Assembly: GCF_051622035.1 (NCBI RefSeq)
Contig: NC_135365.1
Coordinates: 18,876,501 to 18,940,500, forward strand
Direction: 5' to 3'
Source: Arctopsyche grandis
Lineage: Eukaryota; Arthropoda; Insecta; Trichoptera; Hydropsychidae
Length of the DNA: 64,000 bases
The stretch's first letter is position 1. Every line of letters begins with the position of its first letter. A model generated the notes under the pieces. The model did no database searches. It was not told the origin of the DNA and saw nothing but the letters and a program-made list of their open reading frames with translations. Shown here in pieces: positions 12,245 through 24,433 of this stretch. A program made the translations under genes and the position numbers.

Positions 12245-12873
12245 CTTTAGATTATAAATATGTACATTTATATAGAGATGTGCATGTACATTTACATAAA
12301 TATAGAAAATAATATAGTTGTTAGTCTTAGGGCACTTGGATTAAAATCATTAAATACGACGGCAACAATTGTTGATTATCTAATGATTTTTTTGTGTTGT
12401 TCGTGTTTTTCTTGTGACTAATTTTCTAATGCTCCACTACGTAACAAAAACCTCGGGTACTAAAAAATGCATTTTTGGTAGGAATGTGGTTGCGTGTGTG
12501 CAGCGGCGATTCAAGTTGCGCACCTCCTCACAGTGGAGGAAATTAACATTTTATTTCATATCACCGAATTTTACATATCTAGGAAATTATAACTATAGCG
12601 TGGCGCGACCCTGCGCACAACTGTTCATTTTTATGGTGAACCTTTTTTTTTTGCTCTCTATAATATTCATTTTGAACAGGAAATTGACAGATTTTGAGAC
12701 ATCGACCGAACAACACCAAGATATAGAAAAGTCGCGCGATTTAAAAAAACACATATATCTCCGAATCTCGAGCCAATCAACATTTTTTATTACCAGATTC
12801 ATGTTCACTGAGCATATATCTATAAGAAAAGTCATATCTCGTCTCTGAACCATTTTTCATGTCGAACAGTGTT

Positions 12874-13073
12874 ATGCTGCGTACGGACCAAACCAACGAC
12901 GATTTTGGTCCAACGTTTTAACCAGCAGGATAAAACCAGTAGCGTACAAAATATCGAAATAAAAATTAAATTTAAAAATTGAAATTAAATATCAAAATTA
13001 AGCTAACGAGCGAGATTGAGCTAAATTTAAAAGTTGGCCCAAAATCGTCGTTGGTTTGGTGCGTACGGACCAT
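12874..13073. mobile_element. ATGCTGCGTACG-family MITE, 200 bp
   Basis: Inverted ends: ATGCTGCGTACGGACCAAAC on the left and GGTTTGGTGCGTACGGACCAT on the right share about 40 bp of imperfect pairing (CAACGACGATTTTGG against CCAAAATCGTCGTTG). Internal AT-rich AAATTGAAATTAAATATC repeats match the larger copy at 39938-41213. Confidence 0.85.
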
Positions 13074-13079
13074 TATAGG

Positions 13080-13246
13080 AATGTTATGACCAGAATCGGC
13101 AGCCAGGATTATTTTATGCACAAAAAATTGTTAACTATTATCTATTGCTTTTGTCCTACAAAGCAAGAGAGCAAAAAAAGGCTTGAAAATAGTGAACCAT
13201 TTTTTGTGCATGAAAGAATCCTAGTCGCCGATCTCTGGTTGTGACA
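13080..13246. mobile_element. Short inverted-repeat MITE abutting the previous one
   Basis: The arms ACCAGAATCGGCAGCCAGGA and the reverse complement of ATCCTAGTCGCCGATCTCTGG pair over about 38 bp and extend into TTATGCACAAAAAA. It is about 167 bp and has no gene. A diverged relative may lie at about 7370-7510 (GGAGATCGGCGGTCAAG, AAGCCGTCGAGAATCTA). Confidence 0.7.
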
Positions 13247-13442
13247 TTTTAAATGTTCCCTTAATTTTTTTTAAAGACGAAACGTTTAGCAATTTAGTAG
13301 CACATCCTCACTGCACGTAAGAATTTTTATGATAGGTGAACGATGTTTATTATTACCAGATATTGGGGTAGGTAGACAATATTGCGATTGGCAACTTTTG
13401 TCTATGGTGATAACGTCGCAGTTTTATTAAAATTGTATCGTA

Positions 13443-15820
13443 ATGTTTCACCGAAATTGTTGGATAGGACCACAGAAACGTCTTCATTCACCCTGGATCG
13501 CGGCATGGAAACGAGATCTTCATAATAGTGCTACCCTCTCCGGCAACATTTCCCACATTTGGTCAGTCAGTTACCTGTTTTATTGATGAACACGTGTTAA
13601 ACCAAATATCTAGCTACTACATATATGTATACCTATTAAGTTTAGTACTTGGTAATTGATAAATACATACTTAGTAATCGACTTTGTTGACGAATATTTC
13701 AAGAATTTTTGTGCGTGATAAAACGTTGGCGTAAATTAAGGAACGTAATAAAAAATGTATTAAGCATATATACTTACATATAATTTGTATTTTTCTTTTG
13801 TAGAAATATGGTAATTTTTGATTGTTATCTAAATTTCTTTATTACTTGGTTAGATAAAAAAGGGCTATGTACATATGTTTATATGTACATAGGAACATAT
13901 ATCGTTAGATTTTGAAATATTTGATGATTTTTTAAAAAAGTTTTACGTAAGTATATTTAGCACGTTTGTGATGACTTTTGATCACAAAATTCACTAGATT
14001 TATATTTTTCAAATATGACCTTTGAAGAATATTACTACATACAGATTTATTGTATACTAGTTGTTTTACCCGGCTTCGCTCAGTATTTGTAATATAAACA
14101 GCTTAAACATGACGAATCTAACAGTAAATTTTCATTTGTTTTTTTATTAAATTTATTTGAATCAAAAAAAAAAAAAAATCGAATCGTCGTCATAGAAACT
14201 TTCCCAACAGTTCCCAACCAACATTACATATTTTCTTACATACTTACATACAAAGTCTCTTTCGAAATTAGATACATATTAGATGGACAAGGCTGGGTAT
14301 ATTTTGTAGTTGTAGAATAAAAACATTTTTTTTTAATTTTAGAAATATTCCTAATATGTAATCAGTAGTATTATGTAGTATACTAGTGGTTTACCCGGCT
14401 TCGCTTGGTATTTGTAATATAAACCGCTTAAACAATGGCTAATGTAATAGTAAACATTCATTTATTTTTTATTAACTTGATTTGAATCGAAAAAAAATAA
14501 TATTCAACGATATCGATATCGTCGTCATAGAAACTTTGATTTGTTTTCGGTGTTCCCAACAAACCTTACATACATACATAATTACAAAGTCTCTTTCGAA
14601 ATTATATATTAGATAGCATAGAAATAGTATCTATATCTATGGTACATCTAATATATAATTTCGAAAGAGACTTTGTAAATACATATATATATGTTTATAA
14701 GTAACTTTGGTCGGGAATAGTAAACAAGTCAACATTTATCTGACGACGAGTCGATTTTTTTAATCAACAAAACAAAACAAATGATTATTTACTATTAGAT
14801 TCACCATGTTTACGTTGTTTATATTACAAATACTGAGCGAAGCCGGGTAAAACAACTAGTATATAATAATATGTAGTAGTATTGTTCAGTTTTTTTAAAT
14901 GTCGAATTCATTGTTTTTAGCAAATAAACAATTTTAATAGTCATAATAAACTGCTTATTATCAAAATTTATTTATTTTTTAGTGATGATTTAAAAGAGGT
15001 TATTGTGTCAAAATCAAATAATGTGAAACATAGAATTTCTCTTAGATACTCTTCTAATCTAGTTTATGGCACTTGCTGTTTATACAAAAAGCAAGTGGAA
15101 GAACTTTTTCGTATGTATGAATTTCTATGTTCATAAAACAGTACCTGATTGTTCACATTAAATAAATTAAAATTAATTTTAGGTGATATGTTGAATATAA
15201 ACGAAGAATCGAATTGGTAAATTTTGCTCGTATTGTATTGAAAATAATCATTTATTAATCTTACATACATACCTTTCCTTATTTTGTGTGAATTTTATCA
15301 GTATACCATCTGATGATGAAATAGAAACAGTTCGACGAGATGATCAACACCATGATAGCTTTATAAATGAAGGTTATACTAAAATTAAATTTTAATGAAT
15401 TTACATATATACAACATTGCTTATTTATAATCTGTCTATAATATATACTGCTTATTTATAATCTGTCATCTGTAGACTCGGATATTCTTTGTGATTTTGT
15501 TATGAATACTTTGAGGACATCAATTCAAAGTTAATATTAATAGTTTATTAATTTAAAAAAATTTCAGTTAATATTGGAGATCAATCAAAAGAAGATATCA
15601 TATTGGAGCATATGTCTCCTGTAAAGATGATGTCCCATGTAAATATTTATTTTCATATTTAGATTTATTACCAGATAAAATATGCAAATTCACATATGTA
15701 CATACATTCAAACGAAATTAAAATAATATCATGTGACAATGCATGCTTGAAATAATAATATATATTTTGCTTTCAAATTTTATATCTAGCGATATTGAGA
15801 TTTGGAAAACTTTATTTAAC

Positions 15821-15918
<98 letters not shown>

Positions 15919-17937
15919 CATTGATTTAAATAAAATATTTGACAGACTATAAAATTTATAAAACATTTTATTAGGAATCAATACGTAACGAAATTGCAAT
16001 AAACACAAATGAAACATTTGGGAATTTCTTGGAGGAAATGGAGTTAGAAGAATATTTTGCAGAGGATATACCAGATAGAAAAAAGAAAGTGACAATTGAC
16101 CGTTATAAAAGTTTTTCATCAAATTATGTGCAGCTACGATATAAAACTGGTGAAATAAAATTTCAAGCTAAAGTAGGCAAAATTGTGATATGATATAGTA
16201 AATTTAATTCAATCCAAAATTAGTGATATGATATTGTGAATTTAATTATGATTTGTCATGTTTTTCAAACAAAATCGATTGCATTGTTTGAGATATTGAC
16301 CAATTATTATATTTAAAAAGTATTTCAAAACAAATAAAGAAATATTATTTGAATCAATCAATCACATTGAAAAAAAAAAATTTGCTGTATAATAGATTTA
16401 CAAAAAAAAACATAGATAAAGTAAAAATACATCCAATATTAGTAATATTTTGACAATGGCAAGTTTTTATTTTTTATTATATTTAATATTTTTTGTACAA
16501 TGTGAAAGTAAACGTCTGAAATTTGGTAACAGCAGACAATTTTGCTTTCTAAAATTAAATATTGTGCTTTTACAGATGTAAATTGAACGAAAACGATTCA
16601 CAAAACATTAAAATACGAATTATTAATATTATATCTTCTCGTTTGCTCAATGCTGAGCGTCATGGTCAATCAATGTCATCTTGAATTTGATGGATGATAA
16701 TATTATATAATGGGTTTTAATTTATTGTTCAATAAAATTAAAATATTTCAGAAAACTCAGCCCATAAATATATTGAAAAGGAAAAAGTTATTTTCTTTCC
16801 CGTCAATGTCAAAATCTGACAAAAACATTGACAGACAAATTTTGAATAATTTTGTCAGAAATATTGTTAACATAAAAAAAAAGAGAATCTCACCAGATTC
16901 ACATGAAAAGAGATTAACATATCAAGTTCATGGAGATATTAGCATATTAAGGAATATTGATGATAAGTTACAAGGCAAGGAAGATATTATTCATGATAAT
17001 ATATTGAATGAGATATCTGGGAATTGGTTGGGTGACAATATAAATCCGGGTGGTAGAAATTTAAATGAATGCAGGGATACTATGGAATTTGAAGCGGATG
17101 GTATAGTCACATCTCAAATTAATATGAGTCAAGATGTTAAACAAACTAAAAATCATACTACGTTGTGTATATACTTCCCAAAGTATTTATGTGACCTTCA
17201 CTTAGAAGATGCTATAATATCTTCTAAGTTCAATAGTGATCAGTTAATTGGCAGGAGTTATAATGCTCTTAAAAACAAAACGTGGAATTATGAAATCATT
17301 GAAAGACCATTCAACTGGAGGTTAGTAATTTTCTATATGTACAATCAACTAATTGATGTTTCAAACTGTTGAATTTTTTTAATTATGAATAAGCTAAATG
17401 TTGATATTCATATTATCATTATTGATAATTTTGAATAAGTTTTTTACTTTAAAAGGTGGTTAGACCATATTTGATTCATTGTTGCCAAATTGATAAAAAA
17501 ATGGCTATTATTTTATATTTAACTATATTTCAACATTGTTGTCAATCAATTGTATACGTACAAATGTAAATAATTTGATTTTTGTTTTCACAGACGTGAA
17601 TGGAAAGATGTTGATATACTCAAAAATTTAAATACACTGTGGTTGGAAAAAAAGAAAGTTACCTTTGAGGACATATACAAGCTATCCCCAAATAATGAAA
17701 AGGCGATTAGGGCTGCTAATACATTATCGGCATTGATAAGTATGCTTCAAATGAAATGATTATTATTTTATTTCAAAGTTTCTTTCTCTAATTTTAAGTT
17801 TTTATTTTTTAGAGTTTAGGATGAATAATATTATTGTATATACTAAAAATCAAGATGGACACATTACTAATATAATTCCAAGGCCATCTTATTTGAAAAC
17901 AAAATCAAAATATCGTAAATTTTCTATAATTCAGTAG
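13443..17937 (+). CDS. Rec8/Rad21-type alpha-kleisin (probable meiotic cohesin subunit)
   Basis: Ten exons: 13443-13561, 14983-15110, 15183-15216, 15302-15372, 15476-15529, 15568-15638, 15975-16172, 16752-17320, 17594-17739, 17813-17937. All have GT-AG borders with compatible phases and sum to 1515 nt (504 residues), close to the size of known Rec8 proteins. The N-terminus starts MFHRNCW and carries [10 protein letters not shown] followed by GNISHICDDL, the kleisin N-domain pattern (MF, IWLAA, then N-I-x-x-C/S); exon 2 adds [13 protein letters not shown] and [11 protein letters not shown], matching the LS.xLL.GvvRiY.KkxxyLl signature that contacts Smc3. The last two exons (residues about 415-504) carry VTFEDIY and [13 protein letters not shown], like the C-terminal winged helix that binds the Smc1 head. 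Alpha-kleisins close the cohesin ring. Rec8 rather than mitotic Rad21 is suggested by size and divergence, but this is inference; a C(2)M-like identity is possible. The ATG context and short 5' region are unproven. Confidence 0.78.
14057..14283 (-). mobile_element. Helitron-like non-autonomous element, copy 1 (intron 1 of the kleisin)
   Basis: On the minus strand it runs from TCTAATATGTATC to CGAAGCCGGGTAAAACAACTAG, preceded by A and followed by T, the Helitron pattern of 5'-TC, 3'-CTAG and A/T target. There are no terminal inverted repeats and no target duplication. A GC-rich GCGAAGCCGGG block lies just inside the 3' end. Confidence 0.7.
14383..14613 (-). mobile_element. Helitron-like element, copy 2
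   Basis: Same orientation and ends as copy 1 (TCTAATATATAATTTCGAAA ... GCGAAGCCGGGTAAACCACTAG on the minus strand), with small internal differences. It is about 230 bp and sits about 100 bp from copy 1. Confidence 0.7.
14647..14859 (+). mobile_element. Helitron-like element, copy 3, opposite orientation
   Basis: It begins TCTAATATATAATTTCGAAA and ends GCCGGGTAAAACAACTAG|T. With copy 2 it forms a head-to-head pair separated by about 33 bp, so the 5' blocks AATTTCGAAAGAGACTTTGT can pair as a hairpin in the pre-mRNA. Confidence 0.75.
15822..15911. repeat. (TA)n microsatellite in kleisin intron 6
   Basis: About 90 bp of TA dinucleotides inside the intron between 15638 and 15975. It yields false Tyr-Ile frames on both strands. 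Confidence 0.95.
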
Positions 17938-17987
17938 AATTTTTGTATATGTAGGCACATACATAGTATGTACAACTAGTGTGCATA

Positions 17988-18030
17988 CCAATAAAACCAA
18001 TACATACTACATGTGTATTGGTTTTATTGG
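17988..18030. terminator. Inverted repeat carrying AATAAA on both strands between convergent genes
   Basis: CCAATAAAACCAATACA (17988-18004) and its exact reverse complement TGTATTGGTTTTATTGG (18014-18030) flank a 9-nt loop. The left arm gives AATAAA on the plus strand (17990-17995), 53 nt after the kleisin stop. The right arm gives AATAAA on the minus strand (18028-18023), about 155 nt after the GST stop. It is therefore placed to supply poly(A) signals to both converging genes. Extra minus-strand candidates exist nearer the GST stop (TTTATT at about 18108-18119). Confidence 0.65.
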
Positions 18031-18182
18031 ATCTAAAGTGATAATTCCTTAATATAATATTATATCGTTTGACAAAACTAGTGTTTGATTTTTTATAAAG
18101 AAGCAATTTATTCTTTATTTTATCATATACATACATTTGTATACAAAACTACATGTTGTTTTACATTTTCACACTTTCAATT

Positions 18183-19207
18183 TTATTTGACATTTTTACG
18201 CACAGGATGAATTGGATGTTCCATGTGAGATAAATCAGGAGGATTTTTTTCAAAAGCAGTAATTTCATTCATACCAACAGCTGCAATTTCCCACAATTTG
18301 GGATATTCGCTTTTAAATGTTGCATACCACTTGGATACCTTAGTAAAAATAAAATAAATGATTCATTAAATATTTGCTAGCAGACTTATAAAATTAGTTT
18401 TGATTGAATATACTGTTTATTACCATTTTATACGAAGAAAAATCAAAAGCAATAGCTTCCAAGCACATTGTTGCTGTTATAAGTGGAAAATCAGCAATAG
18501 TCAAATTATCAGCAGCGGCATATTTCTTTCCCAGTTTTGTTAGATAAGTATTGAATACATCCAAAGCAATGTGGACTTTCTTCAGGCCAAGAGGTGTACG
18601 TTGGTAGTCAAAGAATATTGGAGCCATCTATTTATACATATGTACGTTGTATTGAAATATTAAGAATATTCTAATTAAAATATACTGTTTGATTAATTAT
18701 TGAGACTTACGGTATACTCAGAAATATATTTGTAGTATGTTGACAAATTAAAGCACAATCTGTGATTGACGATTGATCTGTAATTTATTATTGATTGATT
18801 GATAATTTATGCTCCATTTATTAAAAACAAGGCAAATAAAAAATGAATTGTTTGCTTACCGAACTTGTGGGTCTTTTGGATAGAGTTCCGAATCTGGTTT
18901 GTATTTATCACATATATATTGAAGAATAGCATTGCTTTCACCCAAAAGAAATCCGTTGTCATCGAGAACAGGAATTTCTTTCTGGGGATTTTTCTATAAA
19001 ATTTTATTTAAATATTGTTATCACTTGTAATGAACTCGGTTGCAAAATAATTTAAGCATCGGAATAGCAAACCTGAGCATATTCATCCGTCATGTGATCT
19101 CCTGCTCCAAAATCAACATTTATGAGTTCAAAAGGAATATTCAAGAATTGCAGTGCTTGGCGAACTGCCAATGATGGTGGTCCATCGGATACTGAGTATA
19201 GTTTCAT
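18183..19207 (-). CDS. Glutathione S-transferase, insect Delta/Theta-like (copy 1)
   Basis: Five exons on the minus strand: 19207-19073, 18993-18860, 18777-18711, 18627-18424, 18338-18183, of 135, 134, 67, 204 and 156 nt, all GT-AG, 231 residues. The N-terminal thioredoxin-like half starts MKLYSVSDGPPSLAVRQAL; it has PVLDD (cis-Pro region) and ESNAILQYI, the glutathione gamma-glutamyl-binding motif. The all-helical C-terminal half has the N-capping LTIADF motif. Cytosolic GSTs conjugate glutathione to electrophiles in detoxification; Ser7 or Ser12 is the likely activating residue. The tail is Pro/His-rich (HPIHPVRKNVK), slightly longer than typical Delta enzymes. It is tandem with the GST at 21829-23066, with identical exon lengths, and convergent with the kleisin gene, sharing the hairpin at 17988-18030. 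Class assignment by eye is uncertain. Confidence 0.93.
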
Positions 19208-19481
19208 TTTTATCTATAAAAACGAAAATAGTTTAATATATATCCATTACTGCAATTGGTAATGGCTTACATTGTTTTCCATTTGAGTATTGAAACGAAC
19301 AATTTTACATAAAAAATCAAAATTAATCTGTAGTAACTCGTATTATTTAAACACACAAGAAAATGAACAAACAAAGAAATGAATTTTATACTAATAGTAA
19401 CCAAATAAGTACGAGTATAAAACCTAAATAAGTATTTTTATTTATTTGTATAAAATACTTTAAAATACGTATGTATGTATG
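19208..19481. other. 5' flank of GST copy 1
   Basis: AT-rich sequence upstream of the GST start. It may include leader and promoter, but no TATA or initiator was placed with confidence. Confidence 0.35.
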
Positions 19482-19595
19482 CAGTGACGGTTTATCATAC
19501 AAGCATGGTAAAAAACGATGATAGCATTTTTTTACTGAAGTGGGGGCCTCAAATTTCAAATGCGCCTGGGGCCCCCATTATTTGATCCGTCACTG
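19482..19595. mobile_element. CAGTGACGG-ended hAT-like MITE, 114 bp
   Basis: Ends CAGTGACGGTTTATCA and TTTGATCCGTCACTG pair. The flanks TATGTATG (19474-19481) and TATGTTTG (19596-19603) agree at 7 of 8 bases, consistent with an 8-bp duplication. A longer relative lies at 26483-26833. Internal GGGGGCCTC and GGGGCCCCC motifs are shared. Confidence 0.8.
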
Positions 19596-19618
19596 TATGT
19601 TTGTATGTGATGTGTAAT

Positions 19619-20139
19619 GTGACCATTCATTTTTGTCCTCAAAACGGGACTTCTACCAATTTTTACGTAATAGTATGTGTATTCAAGAAAACGCGTATTT
19701 TTTCAGTTTTTATTTATTAATAAAAAGAACAGGAATGTTGATGAGGAATAGAATAGAACATGAATGAATAATATAAATATAAAAAAAATTATGTTGTTTT
19801 ATATTTTTCTGATGAACAAATTTTCTTAAGTATTTACTGGGTTTACTTTTAAATAAGAATGAAATTCTTGGCAGGATTTCTTAAAATTGATTTTAATTAA
19901 CAACATAGCTTTAAGAACTGCAACTTGCAATTGCGTTTTTTCGGTCGTTCACAACTTGTTCATCTGTGAAATGACTCTTTCTAAGCGAATTAAGACTGGA
20001 AACAATTTTTAAATTGTTACCGTGTGTTGCTCTCTTTTTGAAAACGGGACATTTCGACGTCCCGAAGCAGTGCATGGGGACAACGGGACAGGCTACCTAA
20101 AAACGGGACGGTCCCGTTCAAAACGGGACGTATGGTCAC
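19619..20139. mobile_element. GTGACCAT-ended DNA element with AACGGGAC repeats
   Basis: It begins GTGACCATTCATTTTTGTCC and ends AAACGGGACGTATGGTCAC; the outer 8 bp are inverted. AACGGGAC occurs repeatedly, especially near the right end, with CGTCCCG inverted copies. It is about 520 bp without a gene. The target duplication is not clear. Confidence 0.6.
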
Positions 20140-21681
<1,542 letters not shown>

Positions 21682-21828
21682 CATTTAACATGTAATATTT
21701 GTTTTAATTTGTGAAATTTTTGTGATTCTTTTCTGGTTTAAATAATTTTAACATGTGTTTTATTTTGTATTATGTATTAAATCAAATGAAAAGCACTACA
21801 TTGATAAGCAGGTACAACATTTTTAATT

Positions 21829-23066
21829 TCATTTAGCACTTTTGCGGCTAGGATGTATTGCATTAGTCAAATGAGATAAATCTGGTGGATTTTTTGCATA
21901 GGAAATCATATCTTTCAAATCACCAGCTGCTTCTCCCCACAACTCGGGATATTCCCTCTTATATGTGGCATACCAATTGGAGATCTAAAGGAGAATAAAA
22001 GAGAACATAATTATTAATATTCATCCTCATTGATCCAGCATTGATCGATTTAATTTATGGTTCATTGCCATTTTATATGAAGAAAAATCAAAGTCAATGG
22101 CTTCTAAGCACATTGTTGATGTTATTAGAGGAAAGTCAGCAATTGTCAAGTGATCCGCCGCTGCATATTTCGTTCCCGACGTTTTTAGGTATGTTTCAAA
22201 GTTATCCAAAGCAACGTGCATTTTTTTCAAGCCAAGTGGTGTACGTTCATAATCATAAAATATGGGATCCATCTGTAAATGCAGTGGCATAAAAATAATT
22301 TCATTTTTTTAATCGTAATAATCAAGTAAATATTTATACTTACGCTATATTCACAGATATATTTGTAATATGTTGCCAAATTAAAACACAATCGGTGATT
22401 TATAATCGCTCTGAAATGGACGCCAATGTATAATTTTTAAAATAAATATATTTGAAGCTAATCTGAACTGAAAAAAAATCTTAATGTGTTTAATATACCG
22501 AGCTTGTGGTTCTCTGGGGTATAAATTTGAATCTGGTTTGAATTTATCACAAATGTATTGAAGAATGGCATTGCTTTCACCCAAAATAAATCCGTCATCA
22601 TCAATTATAGGAATTTCCTTTTTGGGATTTTTCTGTAATTATATTTTTTAAATAAATAAACAAATAAATTAACAAATTTCAGTAAAAACCTAAAATAATG
22701 ATCGATATGTTTATTAATATGTATATAATGTTAATTTATTTTTTATGACTAAAGCTAAAACAAAATGAAATATTCAAATACACTAAATATGTATGTATGT
22801 ATGCACATACAATGTATTTTTTAGTTACTTTATTATTGTCATATTCAAATTCAATGGGTAAAATTTAGTAAAGATTGATAGTCTCCGCTCCGTTAATTTT
22901 TTTGGTTGCTCAGTGTAATTAAAAGACAAACTTTTGCATATTCTTCTGTCAAATGATCTCCTCTGCCATAATTAACATCTATGAGTTCATAAGGGATGTT
23001 CAAGCACTTAAGAGCTTGTCGAACTGCTGAAGACGGTGCACCAGCTGATACCGAATAGAGTTTCAT
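21829..23066 (-). CDS. Glutathione S-transferase, insect Delta/Theta-like (copy 2)
   Basis: Five exons: 23066-22932, 22632-22499, 22410-22344, 22272-22069, 21984-21829, with exactly the same lengths and phases as the first GST (135/134/67/204/156 nt; 231 residues). It has MKLYSVSAGAPSSAVRQAL, PIIDD, ESNAILQYI and LTIADF, so both GST domains are complete. The tandem arrangement and shared introns mark a local duplication. Intron 4 is unusual: the donor reads ATG|GCAATG, GC instead of GT, with a normal ...TTTAG acceptor. If not spliced, the frame runs on 14 codons to a stop at 22027, removing the last 51 residues. An in-frame ATG upstream at 23090 is less likely as the start, because copy 1 begins at the equivalent of 23066. 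Intron 1 contains a fragment of the foldback repeat seen at 1-250. Confidence 0.9.
22838..22915 (+). repeat. Diverged half-copy of the foldback repeat at 1-250
   Basis: GTCATATTCAAATTCAATGG, TAGTAAAGATTGATAGTCTC and TTTTTTTGGTTGCTCAGTG match the right arm at about 152-236 in order. It is located in GST copy 2 intron 1. Confidence 0.75.
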
Positions 23067-23090
23067 TTTGCTACAAATAAAAGGTATCAT

Positions 23091-24433
23091 AATTTTAAAA
23101 TTTGGGAATCAAATTGCGTTATTACAACTATTATGGTTACATTTAAAATAAAATAAAAACTAACGTTCAACCTTCAAATCGATAAAAAGTCAAGGAACAC
23201 AAAAGCTAGTGAGTACATACATATGTACATATGTACTTAAATACATATACGTAAGCCAAAAATATTGATACACGCACACTGCGTATTATAATTATATTTT
23301 ATGTTGATCTTTTTCATTGAGGCCTCAAAAAAGTTTGTCGTAGATAAAACTAACCAGATGATTCTATGAAAAAAGAAACACTAGAAATCATAGCAATAAA
23401 CTTGTGAAAAGTCTCGGTAAGTATGACAATATGTATATCTATACCCTTTAGTTGTAAACACAAAAATTATTAAAATATTATATGCTTTAAATCGTTAATT
23501 TTAAATAGTGCAATAAAACTTGAAAATATCACTTTTATCAACCAATCTAATCATTTTCAAGGTTGGAAAGATAAACTGAAAACATATTTTTAGCTGTATT
23601 GAATGATTTACACATTTTTATTAATACATACATAATCGTTAAGTTGGGGAATGCAAAATTTCCAGAAATTCTAGTATGTATTTGCTAATCCTATTTTTTT
23701 TTATATTCAATTTTAAATATATAATTACATGAATAATTCTAATGACAAATATGTACTAAATATTTTTTGATACAACTAATAGAGGTCTTACCTTTGATAA
23801 CGTCTATCTCCGGACAAATTTGTAATAAACTGATTTATTATTATATTATCGCACGAAGGCATTTGGCCAAGTGTTTTAAGAGCCTCTTTTTGAGCCACTT
23901 AAAAGACTTGGTTCAATGTCAAATATAAAGGTAATGAAAAAAATATATACATTTTGCCCTAATCACTTTCATCGTCTCCAATAACTATAGTTGAATTTAA
24001 CACAGCACATACTATAAAACCATTTTAAATTAAAATACTTACATAACAAAAATAATTTAATATTAATGATTTTTTGACGTCCACCTTCAAGGGAATTGTT
24101 AGCAAAACTGATGTACTAAAAATTAGAATGAGTCATTTATCAATTGAAGACCCTCTAAATTTTTAATACAAGGTCTCATATCATTGTGTACATGTATGTA
24201 CCATACTTCATAAAAAACTAGCGGATGTTTGTGTAGTCAAATTGAGATTCATCATTCAATGACTAATCAAGTTGTATTTTTTGCACTCTGTAGTACATAT
24301 ACAATATTTTTATTGTTAAGTTTTAACATATGTATGTAAATAGTTGTGTTTGTTTTTGTTAGGTAATAATTTAAAAATACATTAAACGAAAAAAATTTAT
24401 TGTTTAAAAGAATTATAAATTTAAAAATAAAAA
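23091..24433. other. Intergenic sequence between GST copy 2 and the Pro-rich gene
   Basis: AT-rich, with no recognised exon. TACATACATATGTACATATG simple sequence lies near 23213-23240. A possible minus-strand splice donor (GGTAAGACC) near 23790 could mark a GST leader exon, but this is speculative. Confidence 0.35.

Noticed and set aside
12414-12848. Plus-strand frame of 144 residues
   Set aside because: It overlaps an 86-residue antisense frame, has no domain, and lies between MITEs; composition is not coding-like.
15718-16122. Tyr-Ile-rich frames at TA arrays (also at 6383, 20810-21114, 26379, 49891-50274, 58606)
   Set aside because: They are translations of (TA)n microsatellites; on the plus strand at 15.7-16.1 kb the true content is a kleisin intron and exon 7.
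23066-23090. Upstream in-frame ATG for GST copy 2 at 23090
   Set aside because: The tandem copy starts at the position equivalent to 23066, and the eight extra residues do not fit GST N-termini.
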